Below, in pieces: positions 56,446 through 64,000 of a stretch of 64,000 nucleotides of DNA. The DNA is from an uncultured Paracoccaceae bacterium. GTDB lineage: Bacteria > Pseudomonadota > Alphaproteobacteria > Rhodobacterales > Rhodobacteraceae. How positions within the stretch are numbered: position 1 is the stretch's first letter; each line of letters starts with the position of its first letter. Made by a program: the position numbers and the translations under genes. The stretch lies in contig CANNFE010000010.1 in the NCBI GenBank assembly GCA_947503775.1, forward strand, positions 53,450 through 117,449. Direction: 5' to 3'. The notes below the pieces were generated by a model. It was not told the DNA's origin. It saw only the letters and a list, made by a program, of their open reading frames with translations, and did not search any database.

Positions 56446-58041
56446 ATGAATGCCTTTAATCGACTACTGACGGGTGCTGCGATTGGCCTCGCGGTTAGCC
56501 TATCGTCTTTTGCGGCCAATGCGGAAACACCCGCCAACATGCTGGTCATCGCCAACCGCATCGACGACGTGACGACGATTGATCCAGCGGAAAGTTTCGA
56601 ATTCGCGGGTTCGGATATCAGCCGCAATGTCTACAGTCGGCTTGTCATTCTGGACCCCATGGATCTGGACGCCGGCTACAAGCCCGACCTGGCCGAAAGC
56701 TGGGAGGTGTCCGAGGATGGTATGACGATCACTTTCACCATGCGCGAAGGTGTGACGTTTCATTCCGGCAATCCGGTGCGTGCCGAAGATGCTGCCTTTT
56801 CACTGCAACGCGCGGTGATCCTGAATAAGACGCCTGCTTTTATCCTGACGCAATTCGGCTTCACGCCCGAAAATGTGACCGAGACGATCCGCGCGGACGG
56901 CAACACACTGATCCTCACGACAGACAAGAAATATGCGACGTCCTTCGTTCTCAACTGCCTGACCGCCACGATCGGCGCTGTGGTCGATAAGGAGACCGTT
57001 ATGGCCAACGAGGTCGATGGCGATATGGGCAGCGAGTGGCTGAGAACAAACTCGGCCGGATCCGGTCCCTACATGCTCGACAGCTGGAGACCTAACGAGT
57101 CGGTTACCCTGTCTTCCTTCCCGGACTATTATGGCGGTGCGCCCGAGATGGAGCGGGTGATCGTACGCCATGTGCAGGAAAGCGCGTCGCAGCGCCTGCT
57201 GCTGGAACGCGGTGACATCGACATCGCGCGCAACCTGAACCCCGAGGACGTTGCCGGGGCCTCGGCTGCCGATGGCGTCGTAATCTCGGACGAGCTGAAG
57301 GGCCGTCTGATGTATCTGGCGCTGAACCAGAAGCATCCGGAGCTGAGCAAGCCCGAGGTGCGTCAGGCCTTCAAGTACCTGATCGATTACGAAGGCATGC
57401 GCGACAGCTTTCTCGCAGGGCAGTATGCGATCCACCAGAACTTTCTTCCTGCGACATATCTGGGCGCCTCGGACGAGAACCCGTTCTCCTATGATATCGA
57501 AAAGGCGAGGGAGCTGCTTACCGCCGCGGGTGTCGACGGCCTGGAAATCGAGCTTGGCGTGCGCGAGGCGCAGGAGCGGATCGAGATCGCCCAGTCCTTC
57601 CAGAACGCCGCCGCGCAGGTTGGGATCAAGGTCAACATCACCGTTGGCACCGCTAAGCAGATCCTCGCTCGCTACCGCGCGCGGGAGCTTGATGTCTATC
57701 TCGGTGCCTGGGGGCCGGACTATCCCGATCCGCAGACGAATGCGGGCACATTCGCCTACAACCCCGACAACTCGGACGAGGCGAATGCAACGGGCCTTTT
57801 GGCCTGGCGCAACAGCTGGGACACGGGCGGCCTGACCGAGAAGGTCGAGGCGGCCGTGACCGAAGGCGACCGGGATACACGGATCCAGATGTATCTTGAT
57901 ATCCAGTCGGAGTTCCGAGAGACGTCGCCTTTCGTGATCATGTTCCAACAGATCGAGCAATCGGCGATGCGGGAGAACGTGACCAACTGGTCCACGGGAC
58001 AGGCCGTCACAAATGCGGCCTATTGGCAGGTCACAAAGTAA
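56446..58041 (+). CDS. Peptide/nickel-type ABC binding protein, copy 1
   Basis: A 531-residue SBP_bac_5 family protein with signal peptide (AIGLAVSLSSFAANA). Features are PDLAESWEVSEDGMTITFTMREGVTFHSGNPV and GSGPYMLDSWRPNESVTL, the usual binding-protein landmarks. It is a clear paralogue of the protein at 61646-63238. The DppB-like gene starts on the base after its stop. It likely binds a peptide-like or amine ligand in the periplasm. Confidence 0.9.
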   Translation: MNAFNRLLTGAAIGLAVSLSSFAANAETPANMLVIANRIDDVTTIDPAESFEFAGSDISRNVYSRLVILDPMDLDAGYKPDLAESWEVSEDGMTITFTMREGVTFHSGNPVRAEDAAFSLQRAVILNKTPAFILTQFGFTPENVTETIRADGNTLILTTDKKYATSFVLNCLTATIGAVVDKETVMANEVDGDMGSEWLRTNSAGSGPYMLDSWRPNESVTLSSFPDYYGGAPEMERVIVRHVQESASQRLLLERGDIDIARNLNPEDVAGASAADGVVISDELKGRLMYLALNQKHPELSKPEVRQAFKYLIDYEGMRDSFLAGQYAIHQNFLPATYLGASDENPFSYDIEKARELLTAAGVDGLEIELGVREAQERIEIAQSFQNAAAQVGIKVNITVGTAKQILARYRARELDVYLGAWGPDYPDPQTNAGTFAYNPDNSDEANATGLLAWRNSWDTGGLTEKVEAAVTEGDRDTRIQMYLDIQSEFRETSPFVIMFQQIEQSAMRENVTNWSTGQAVTNAAYWQVTK

Positions 58042-59094
58042 GTGGCACTGACCGATAGAACGGGGGAGGGGCGCGCGTCCCTCCCACCCTGGATCAAGAC
58101 TACGTTTCTGACGCTTGGCTCCATCGCCGTAACGATGTTGGGCCTGCTGTTCGTCACCTTCATCATCGGCCGTGTGATGCCGATCGATCCGGTGCTGGCG
58201 ATCGTGGGAGAGCGCGCTTCGCAATCGACCTATGATGCGGTGTTCGAGGAGCTGGGGCTCGACAAGCCGCTCATCGTGCAGTTCGGCTATTATATCTGGG
58301 ACGTACTGCATCTGGATTTCGGGACATCGCTTCTGAACGCGCGGCCTGTCTCCGAAGACATTGCCCGCGTCTTTCCCGCAACGCTTGAACTGGCGACACT
58401 CGGAATTTTTTTCGGCATCGTTCTTGGCGTACCTTTGGGTGTGCTGGCAGCCGTGCGTAAAGGATCATGGATCGATCAGGTCGCCCGGGTAGTGGCACTT
58501 GTCGGATATTCCATGCCAATCTTCTGGCTGGGCCTCATGGGGCTTTTGATCTTTTACGGCATCCTTGGATGGGTTGGCGGACCCGGGCGGGTTGGGATCT
58601 TTTATGTGGATGTCGTGCCGCCGGTTACCGGCATGATCCTGATCGATGCGCTTCTGGATCGCAACTGGGACGTCTTCAAAAACGCGTTCAGCCATATCAT
58701 CCTTCCTGCGGCGTTGCTGGGCTATTACTCGTTGGCCTATATCAGCCGCATGACGCGCTCTTTCATGCTGGAGCAACTCAGTGCGGAATATATCACGACC
58801 GCCCGGGTCAAGGGCATGTCAGAATGGGACGTGGTCTGGAAACACGCTGTCAAGAACATCCGCGTGCAGCTGATCACCGTGATCGCGCTTAGCTATGCCA
58901 CCCTTTTGGAAGGGTCTGTTCTGACGGAGATCATCTTTAGCTGGCCCGGTATCGGTAGCTACATCACCACGGCCCTTCTGAGCGCCGATATGAATGCGGT
59001 CCTTGGCGGAACCGTCGTTGTCGGGCTCGTCTTCATTCTGCTCAATATCTTCTCTGACCTGCTCTACAAGGTCTTTGATCCGCGTGCGCGATAG
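58042..59094 (+). CDS. Peptide-type ABC transporter permease, DppB-like
   Basis: A 350-residue inner-membrane permease from GTG 58042, one base after the previous stop. The first span is LGSIAVTMLGLLFVTFIIGRVMPIDP; the coupling loop is YITTARVKGMSEWDVVWKHAVKN, and the last spans include EIIFSWPGIGSYITTALLSAD. The N-terminal region is the usual DppB pattern. Confidence 0.92.
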   Translation: MALTDRTGEGRASLPPWIKTTFLTLGSIAVTMLGLLFVTFIIGRVMPIDPVLAIVGERASQSTYDAVFEELGLDKPLIVQFGYYIWDVLHLDFGTSLLNARPVSEDIARVFPATLELATLGIFFGIVLGVPLGVLAAVRKGSWIDQVARVVALVGYSMPIFWLGLMGLLIFYGILGWVGGPGRVGIFYVDVVPPVTGMILIDALLDRNWDVFKNAFSHIILPAALLGYYSLAYISRMTRSFMLEQLSAEYITTARVKGMSEWDVVWKHAVKNIRVQLITVIALSYATLLEGSVLTEIIFSWPGIGSYITTALLSADMNAVLGGTVVVGLVFILLNIFSDLLYKVFDPRAR

Positions 59095-59103
59095 GGAACG
59101 CCC

Positions 59104-60012
59104 ATGGCAGATCAAACCTTCAGAGAGTGGCTCGTCACCGACACGCCGACCTCGCGTCGCCATGCGAAGCTTTCGGCACTGTATCAGGGGTGGCTGACCT
59201 TTCGATCCAACACCATGGCGATGGTCGGGTTGGGCATCCTGCTCCTGCTGATCGTGGTTGCGGTGGCTGCCCCGATCCTGTCGCCGCATGATCCCTTTGT
59301 GCAGGACCTGGGCAACCGCCTGGCGCCCTTGGGGAGCGAAGGCCATCTGCTGGGCACTGACAGTTTGGGGCGCGATATTCTCTCCCGGCTGATCTATGGC
59401 GCGCGGATCACGCTATACATCGTTGCCCTTGTCGCCCTGATTGCTCCGATTGCAGGACTGCTTGTGGGCACGGTTTCGGGCTATGCCGGCGGATGGGTCG
59501 ATATCGTCCTGATGCGGATCACCGACATTTTCTTGGCCTTTCCACGGTTGGTCCTTGCGCTTGCCTTTGTCGCAGCCTTGGGGGCGGGGATCGAGAATGC
59601 CGTGCTTGCAATCTCACTGACCGCGTGGCCGCCTTATGCGCGGATCGCGCGGGCGGAAACGCTGACGATCCGATCTTCGGACTATATCGCCGCTATCCGG
59701 CTGCAAGGTGCAGGGGCGTTCAGGATCATTACGCGGCATATCTGGCCGCTCTGTATCTCGTCGCTTATCGTGCGCGTCACGCTGGATATGGCAGGCATCA
59801 TTCTGGCCGCGGCGGGACTTGGGTTCCTTGGCCTTGGCGCGCAGCCGCCCAGCCCGGAATGGGGGGCGATGATCTCTGAAGGTCGGCGTTTCATTCTGGA
59901 CCATTGGTGGGTTGCCACGATGCCAGGACTGGCCATCTTTACAGTATCACTGGCCTTTAATCTCTTGGGCGACGGCTTGCGTGACGTGCTTGATCCGAAG
60001 GCGGGCGAGTGA
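59104..60012 (+). CDS. Peptide-type ABC transporter permease, DppC-like
   Basis: A 302-residue partner permease with FRSNTMAMVGLGILLLLIVVAVAAPILSPHDPF at the start, LGTDSLGRDILSRLIYGARITL and the coupling loop SSDYIAAIRLQGAGAFRIITRHIWP. It pairs with the DppB-like gene. Its stop overlaps the first ATPase start. Confidence 0.92.
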   Translation: MADQTFREWLVTDTPTSRRHAKLSALYQGWLTFRSNTMAMVGLGILLLLIVVAVAAPILSPHDPFVQDLGNRLAPLGSEGHLLGTDSLGRDILSRLIYGARITLYIVALVALIAPIAGLLVGTVSGYAGGWVDIVLMRITDIFLAFPRLVLALAFVAALGAGIENAVLAISLTAWPPYARIARAETLTIRSSDYIAAIRLQGAGAFRIITRHIWPLCISSLIVRVTLDMAGIILAAAGLGFLGLGAQPPSPEWGAMISEGRRFILDHWWVATMPGLAIFTVSLAFNLLGDGLRDVLDPKAGE

Positions 60013-60869
60013 TGGATACACTTCTTGATGTCGAGAACCTTTGGGTCAAATTCCCGACCCGCCAAGGCCTCTTCGATGCGGTGCGCGGCGTGTCCTTCTC
60101 GCTCGGGCGGGAGCGTTTGGGCATCGTCGGCGAAAGCGGCTCTGGCAAGTCGATGACCGGTCGCGCGATCCTGCGGCTGATCCGTCCGCCGGGGATTGTG
60201 GAGGCAGACCACATCAAGCTTGGCGACGACAATCTTTTGGCAAAATCCGAAAAGGAAATGCGCGCTGTCCGGGGCCAGCGGATCTCGATGGTGATGCAGG
60301 ATCCGAAATTCTCGCTGAACCCGGTGATGACCATCGGCGATCAGATCATCGAAGCCTACCGTCTGCACAGCGCTGCCTCCAAATCAAAGGCCCATGCCAA
60401 GTCGCTCGAGATGTTGAGGGCTGTGTCGATCCGCGACGCCGAGCGTGTCATGCGGGCCTATCCACACGAGATGTCAGGCGGAATGGGGCAGCGGATTATG
60501 ATCGCGATGATGCTGATCCCGAACCCTGAAATCCTGATCGCAGATGAGCCAACCTCGGCGCTCGATGTCTCTGTCCAGCGGCAGGTCCTGGATATCATGG
60601 ACCGGCTGGTGAAAGAGCGCGGTATGGGCCTGATCTTCATCAGCCATGACCTCAACCTTGTCGCCGATTTCTGTGATCGTGTTCTTATCATGTATGCTGG
60701 CCGGGTCGTGGAGGTTTGCGAGGCTGACAAATTGCACGAAGCAACGCATCCCTACACGCAAGGGCTGCTGAATTCGCTGCCAAGGCTCGATATGCCCACG
60801 GATCGTTTAGAGGTGCTTGAACGCGATCCTGCTTGGTCGGAGGTGCCTAGTGTGAGCGGCCGAGCATGA
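60012..60869 (+). CDS. Peptide-type ABC transporter ATPase, DppD-like
   Basis: A 285-residue ATPase from ATG 60012. Walker A GESGSGKSM, signature MSGGMGQRIM, Walker B ILIADEPTSALDVS and the family-specific C-terminal THPYTQGLLNSLPRLD are present. The M in the Walker A Ser/Thr position plus one is a common DppD variation. It overlaps the DppF-like gene. Confidence 0.92.
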   Translation: MDTLLDVENLWVKFPTRQGLFDAVRGVSFSLGRERLGIVGESGSGKSMTGRAILRLIRPPGIVEADHIKLGDDNLLAKSEKEMRAVRGQRISMVMQDPKFSLNPVMTIGDQIIEAYRLHSAASKSKAHAKSLEMLRAVSIRDAERVMRAYPHEMSGGMGQRIMIAMMLIPNPEILIADEPTSALDVSVQRQVLDIMDRLVKERGMGLIFISHDLNLVADFCDRVLIMYAGRVVEVCEADKLHEATHPYTQGLLNSLPRLDMPTDRLEVLERDPAWSEVPSVSGRA

Positions 60870-61606
60870 GTATGCTGCAGATAGCGGGCCTGAATGTGTG
60901 GTTTGGCGCTGCGCGTAATCGAGTGCACGCCGTTAAGGCTGCAAGCTTTTCAGTGGCCGAAGGGGAAAGTTTTGGCCTGGTCGGTGAGAGCGGTTCCGGC
61001 AAATCGACTATCCTGCGCGCGATTACCGGGCTGGCCTCGACAGGGTCCGGCCAGATCGAAGTCGAAGGTCAGCCAGTCCCCGCCCGCCGCCCCAAACCCT
61101 TTTTCAAGACCGTTCAGATGGTCTTTCAGGACCCTTATGCGTCGCTGCATCCGCGCCACTCCATCGACCAAGTGCTTGGCGAGACGCTTCATCTGCACGG
61201 GTTCAAGGATATTGATAATCGCGTCATGCAACTCCTTGATGATGTAGGGCTCGGCCAGAAATTCCGCTTTCGCTACCCGCATCAATTGTCTGGTGGACAA
61301 AGGCAGCGGGTCGCGATTGCGCGGGCGCTGGCGCCCGAACCGAAGCTCCTCTTACTCGATGAGCCGACCTCAGCCCTCGATGTGTCGGTTCAGGCCGAGA
61401 TCCTCAACCTACTTGCCGACCTCAGACAAAACCATGCGCTGACGTACCTGATGGTGTCACACGATTTGTCTGTCGTCGGCCATATGTGCAATCGTCTGGC
61501 GGTGATGAAAGACGGCGAGATCGTAGAGATCATGGATGTCTCCGCGCTCAGACGCATGGAAGCGACGCATCCATATTCACAGCATCTGCTGCAAGCCTCC
61601 GTCTGA
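60866..61606 (+). CDS. Peptide-type ABC transporter ATPase, DppF-like
   Basis: A 246-residue ATPase with Walker A GESGSGKST, VFQDPYASLHPRHS, signature LSGGQRQR, Walker B LLLLDEPTSALDVS and an EATHPYSQHLL end. It is the second ATPase of the heterodimer and starts inside the previous stop. It is shorter than E. coli DppF but complete in motifs. Confidence 0.92.
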   Translation: MSMLQIAGLNVWFGAARNRVHAVKAASFSVAEGESFGLVGESGSGKSTILRAITGLASTGSGQIEVEGQPVPARRPKPFFKTVQMVFQDPYASLHPRHSIDQVLGETLHLHGFKDIDNRVMQLLDDVGLGQKFRFRYPHQLSGGQRQRVAIARALAPEPKLLLLDEPTSALDVSVQAEILNLLADLRQNHALTYLMVSHDLSVVGHMCNRLAVMKDGEIVEIMDVSALRRMEATHPYSQHLLQASV

Positions 61607-61645
61607 GGCAGAGACTGCTTTGACGTGACTTTGAAAGGGACGATG

Positions 61646-63238
61646 ATGAAACACCTCAGACTGACAATGGCGGCAGGTCTTCTGGCGAGTGCGCTGGCGA
61701 TCTCACCTCTGGCGGCACAGACGCCGGACAACGTTCTGGTCGTGGCGCAAAACATCGACGACATCGTGACCATTGATCCAGCCTCGGCTTATGAATTTAG
61801 CTCCGGCGAATATGTGGCCAATACCTATGATACGCTGGTGCGCTATGATGCGATGGATACGACAGTCCTTGCGCCTGCGCTCGCCACCGAGTGGGACATT
61901 GATGCCGCCAACAAGATAGTGACCTTTGCCTTGCGCGACGGGGTGACGTTCCATTCCGGCAATCCGCTGCGCGGCGAAGACGTTGTGGGATCGTGGACCC
62001 GTGTCGTCTCGCTCGACAAGGCGCCGGCCTTTATCCTGACGCAGCTTGGTTGGACGCCGGATAACATCTCCGAGATGGTAACGGTCGACGGCAACAGGGT
62101 AACGGTTCGGTACCAAGGGGATTTTGCGCCCTCCTTTGTTCTGAACGTTCTCGCGGCCCGTCCTGCCTCGATCGTCGATATGGAAACCGTCATGGCCAAC
62201 GAAGTTGACGGCGATATGGGCCATGCTTGGATGAACAGCAACTCAGCCGGGACCGGGCCATTCTCACTGCAAACCTACCGTCCGGCAGACATCCTGACAC
62301 TTCAAGCCAACCCGGACTACTATCAAGGCGCCCCCGCGATGGAGCGCGTGGTGATCCAGCATAACCCGGAGGGTGCGACCCAAAGGCTTCAGCTTGAAGC
62401 AGGCGATATCGACATGGCCAAGAACCTCGATCCCGGACAGATTGCGGGTCTTGACGGGGCCGAGGGCATCCGGATCGAAACCTATCCCCAAGCGGCCGTC
62501 CATTGGGTGTCGTTCAACCAGAAGGTCGATGCGTTGACCAATCCCGCCGTGTGGGAGGCCGCCCGGTATCTGGTGGACTACGAGGGTATGGCAAACGGGA
62601 TGTTGAAAGGCCAGATGGAGGTGCATCAGGCGTTTTGGCCCGAGGGTTTCCCGGGCGCGCTCACCGACACTCCCTTTCGCTATGATCCCGAAAGGGCAAG
62701 GCAGATCCTCGACGATGCTGGAGTGGACACGCCGATCAACGTGACGATGGATGTGATCTCCGCCCCGACATTCGTGGAGATGGCGCAGGCCATTCAGGCC
62801 TCCTTTGCGGAAGGCGGGATCAATCTGGAAATCATTGCGGGCACGGGCGCCCAGGTCATCACCAAATACCGGGCAAGAACCCATGAGGCGATGTTGCTCT
62901 ACTGGGGGCCGGATTTCATGGACCCGCATTCCAACGCCAAGGCATTTGCATTCAATGCAGACAACTCGGACGATAAATATGCCTCGACGACCACTTGGCG
63001 CAACGCATGGATGCCGCCCGCGGAGCTCAATGAAAAGACCATGGCCGCGCTGGGCGAACAGGACGCCGAAAAGCGCCTTGAGATGTATCTAGAGCTGCAG
63101 CAGGCCACGCAGACAGAGGCGCCATTTGTCATCATGTTCCAGGCGATCAAACAGGTCGCTATGCGCGACACCGTCAGCGGCTTCGTCAACGGTGCAACCT
63201 CGGATTACGTGTTCTACCGGCTGGTGACCAAGGAATGA
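61646..63238 (+). CDS. Peptide/nickel-type ABC binding protein, copy 2
   Basis: A 530-residue paralogue of the protein at 56446-58041 (ATG 61643 or 61646; AAAGGGA upstream fits the second best). It has a signal peptide (MAAGLLASALAISPLAAQ), NIDDIVTIDPASAYEF near the mature start matching NRIDDVTTIDPAESFEF of copy 1, and GTGPFSLQTYRPADILTL. It lies behind the ATPase genes, an unusual place for a second binding protein, and may widen the substrate range of the same importer. The GAF gene overlaps its stop. Confidence 0.9.
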   Translation: MKHLRLTMAAGLLASALAISPLAAQTPDNVLVVAQNIDDIVTIDPASAYEFSSGEYVANTYDTLVRYDAMDTTVLAPALATEWDIDAANKIVTFALRDGVTFHSGNPLRGEDVVGSWTRVVSLDKAPAFILTQLGWTPDNISEMVTVDGNRVTVRYQGDFAPSFVLNVLAARPASIVDMETVMANEVDGDMGHAWMNSNSAGTGPFSLQTYRPADILTLQANPDYYQGAPAMERVVIQHNPEGATQRLQLEAGDIDMAKNLDPGQIAGLDGAEGIRIETYPQAAVHWVSFNQKVDALTNPAVWEAARYLVDYEGMANGMLKGQMEVHQAFWPEGFPGALTDTPFRYDPERARQILDDAGVDTPINVTMDVISAPTFVEMAQAIQASFAEGGINLEIIAGTGAQVITKYRARTHEAMLLYWGPDFMDPHSNAKAFAFNADNSDDKYASTTTWRNAWMPPAELNEKTMAALGEQDAEKRLEMYLELQQATQTEAPFVIMFQAIKQVAMRDTVSGFVNGATSDYVFYRLVTKE

Positions 63239-63678
63239 GCAACGGCCCGTCCGCCGAGGACACCTATCGCGCCCTACATGCGGAGACAGGCGGGCGGCTC
63301 TTCACCGTGACCGTCCTTGATCGCACCGCCGGCCTTGCCCGGCGGGTCTACACCTCACATCCCGACGCCTATCCAGTATCGGGCACCAAGCCGATACAGC
63401 AGAACGAATGGACCCGGCAGGTGATCGACAACGGAGAGCTTTTTGTAGCCAACACGGTGGAAGACTTTGCGAAATACTTCGCAGATTATGCCCTCATCCG
63501 AAGCCTAGGCTGCGAGTCTGCGCTGAACATACCGGTGAGCGAAGACGGGGTCGTTGGCACCGTGAATATTCTGGATAAAGCGCATTATTTTGATGACCAG
63601 ATGATCAAAAAATGTATTTCGGCAGTTCGAAGACACCAAAGTCAGTTAATTCAGGCGTTTAGGTCTGCCGGTTTGTAA
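63235..63678 (+). CDS. GAF-domain protein
   Basis: A 147-residue single GAF-like domain starting inside the previous stop (ATGA). FTVTVLDRTAGLARRVYTSHPDAYPVSG and SLGCESALNIPVSEDGVVGTVNILDKAHYFD give the fold. There is no output domain or signal peptide, so it may bind a small ligand (perhaps the imported compound) or act as an enzyme of unknown kind. It ends the dipeptidase-importer operon, just before an IS remnant. Confidence 0.82.
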   Translation: MSNGPSAEDTYRALHAETGGRLFTVTVLDRTAGLARRVYTSHPDAYPVSGTKPIQQNEWTRQVIDNGELFVANTVEDFAKYFADYALIRSLGCESALNIPVSEDGVVGTVNILDKAHYFDDQMIKKCISAVRRHQSQLIQAFRSAGL

Positions 63679-63706
63679 TTTCAGAGAAATCTTGACCGTG
63701 CAGGCT

Positions 63707-63928
63707 GGTCTCAGGGCCTATTGATTTCTGCTAACGTCATGCATCACGGTTTGGAAACCGAGCGGTAAACATGTCTGATCTTTTCTGTCTGGCCGATGAG
63801 CAGCTGGCGCGTCTTCAGCGGAATCATCCTCATCAACCGCAATTGCTTACGATTGCGGGATGCGCCCAGGTAATACGGCCCGGACAAGACACCCTACAAT
63901 TGTTCGAACCGATGAAGGTGAGTGCCTA
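63707..63928 (+). mobile_element. Decayed IS5-family (IS427-like) element, left part only
   Basis: The left end (GGTCTCAGGGCCTATTGATTT) is followed by a transposase start at 63771 (MSDLFCLADEQLARLQ). A deletion then joins it to an IILINRNCLRLRDAP segment in another frame, a decayed form of the IIFINRNGLRWRDAP pattern of these transposases, with later stop codons. The gene is therefore broken. The family call comes from the MSDLFxLxDxQxARL start and the end sequence. Confidence 0.7.
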
Positions 63929-64000
63929 GGGTCAGGACCCATTGATTTCTGCTTAGTAGCGTGATTCACGGCTGGAAAACTGAGCGGTGAACATGTCTGA
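63929..64000 (+). mobile_element. Left end of a second, related IS element, cut by the window edge
   Basis: GGGTCAGGACCCATTGATTTCTGCTTA at 63929 parallels the left end of the remnant at 63707 and again leads to an ATG (63993) with MSD. It begins right after CTAG (63926-63929), which may be a target duplication. The two elements are in the same orientation. Nothing beyond the transposase start can be seen. Confidence 0.65.

Overview
The window looks like part of a GC-rich chromosome from an alphaproteobacterium of the Rhodobacteraceae (Roseobacter/Rhodobacter type). Supporting features are the PHA cluster phaZ/phaC/phaP/phaR with CTGC-N3-GCAG operators, DUF2842 behind purA, HflK-HflC-DUF2065-DegP, divergent cobS/cobT, a Hint-domain protein, Stf0 sulfotransferase, and intergenic GC hairpins followed by a TATTT...AAGATGAGG or GCAAAGA tail. 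I found no tRNA, rRNA, CRISPR array or phage module. Gene names are from reading the translations; no database search was run.

Layout. 1-5.8 kb: a plus-strand, partly overlapping cluster with two double-SnoaL proteins, a frameshifted VOC gene, a hypothetical protein, an SDR, a MetE-C-like zinc methyltransferase and an alpha/beta hydrolase; its substrate is unknown. 5.8-11.5 kb: a Hint protein, then the PHA storage locus (depolymerase divergent from synthase, phasin, PhaR). 11.5-16.1 kb: LysR regulator, DegT-type aminotransferase, small lipoprotein, and a PuuA-like glutamine synthetase with a class I amidotransferase. 16.4-22.5 kb: Stf0 sulfotransferase, a polar amino-acid-type ABC importer with an embedded Asp-nucleophile hydrolase, a PhnD-like binding protein and a TerB-like protein. 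22.7-31.8 kb: mainly housekeeping (MipA/OmpV barrel, PhzF, PyrG, SecG, PurA, DUF2842, a very acidic 602-residue protein, thiamine pyrophosphokinase, RpiA).

31.8-42.6 kb: glutathione reductase with an unusual insert, HflK-HflC-DUF2065-DegP (membrane and periplasmic proteolysis), a ferredoxin, an FG-GAP-like protein, CobS and CobT, DUF1801, and an Lrp/AsnC regulator divergent from 4-hydroxyphenylpyruvate dioxygenase. 42.7-48.5 kb: an 880-residue membrane protein with a PilM/GspL-like front and a PilP/GspC-like end, MetY-type O-acetylhomoserine sulfhydrylase, a VOC protein and a DxD glycosyltransferase-like protein.

48.5-64 kb is the most accessory-looking part: a beta-helix protein behind a long leader, a TetR gene divergent from a complete DevBCA-type ABC exporter with a palindromic operator between them, then an operon of M19 dipeptidase, Dpp-type importer with two paralogous binding proteins, and a GAF protein. 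It ends in a decayed IS5-family remnant abutting the left end of a second copy that runs out of the window. The strongest candidates for undescribed biology are the SnoaL/SDR/MetE-like cluster, the PilM-PilP-like fusion, and the TetR-DevBCA plus dipeptidase/dual-binding-protein importer region.
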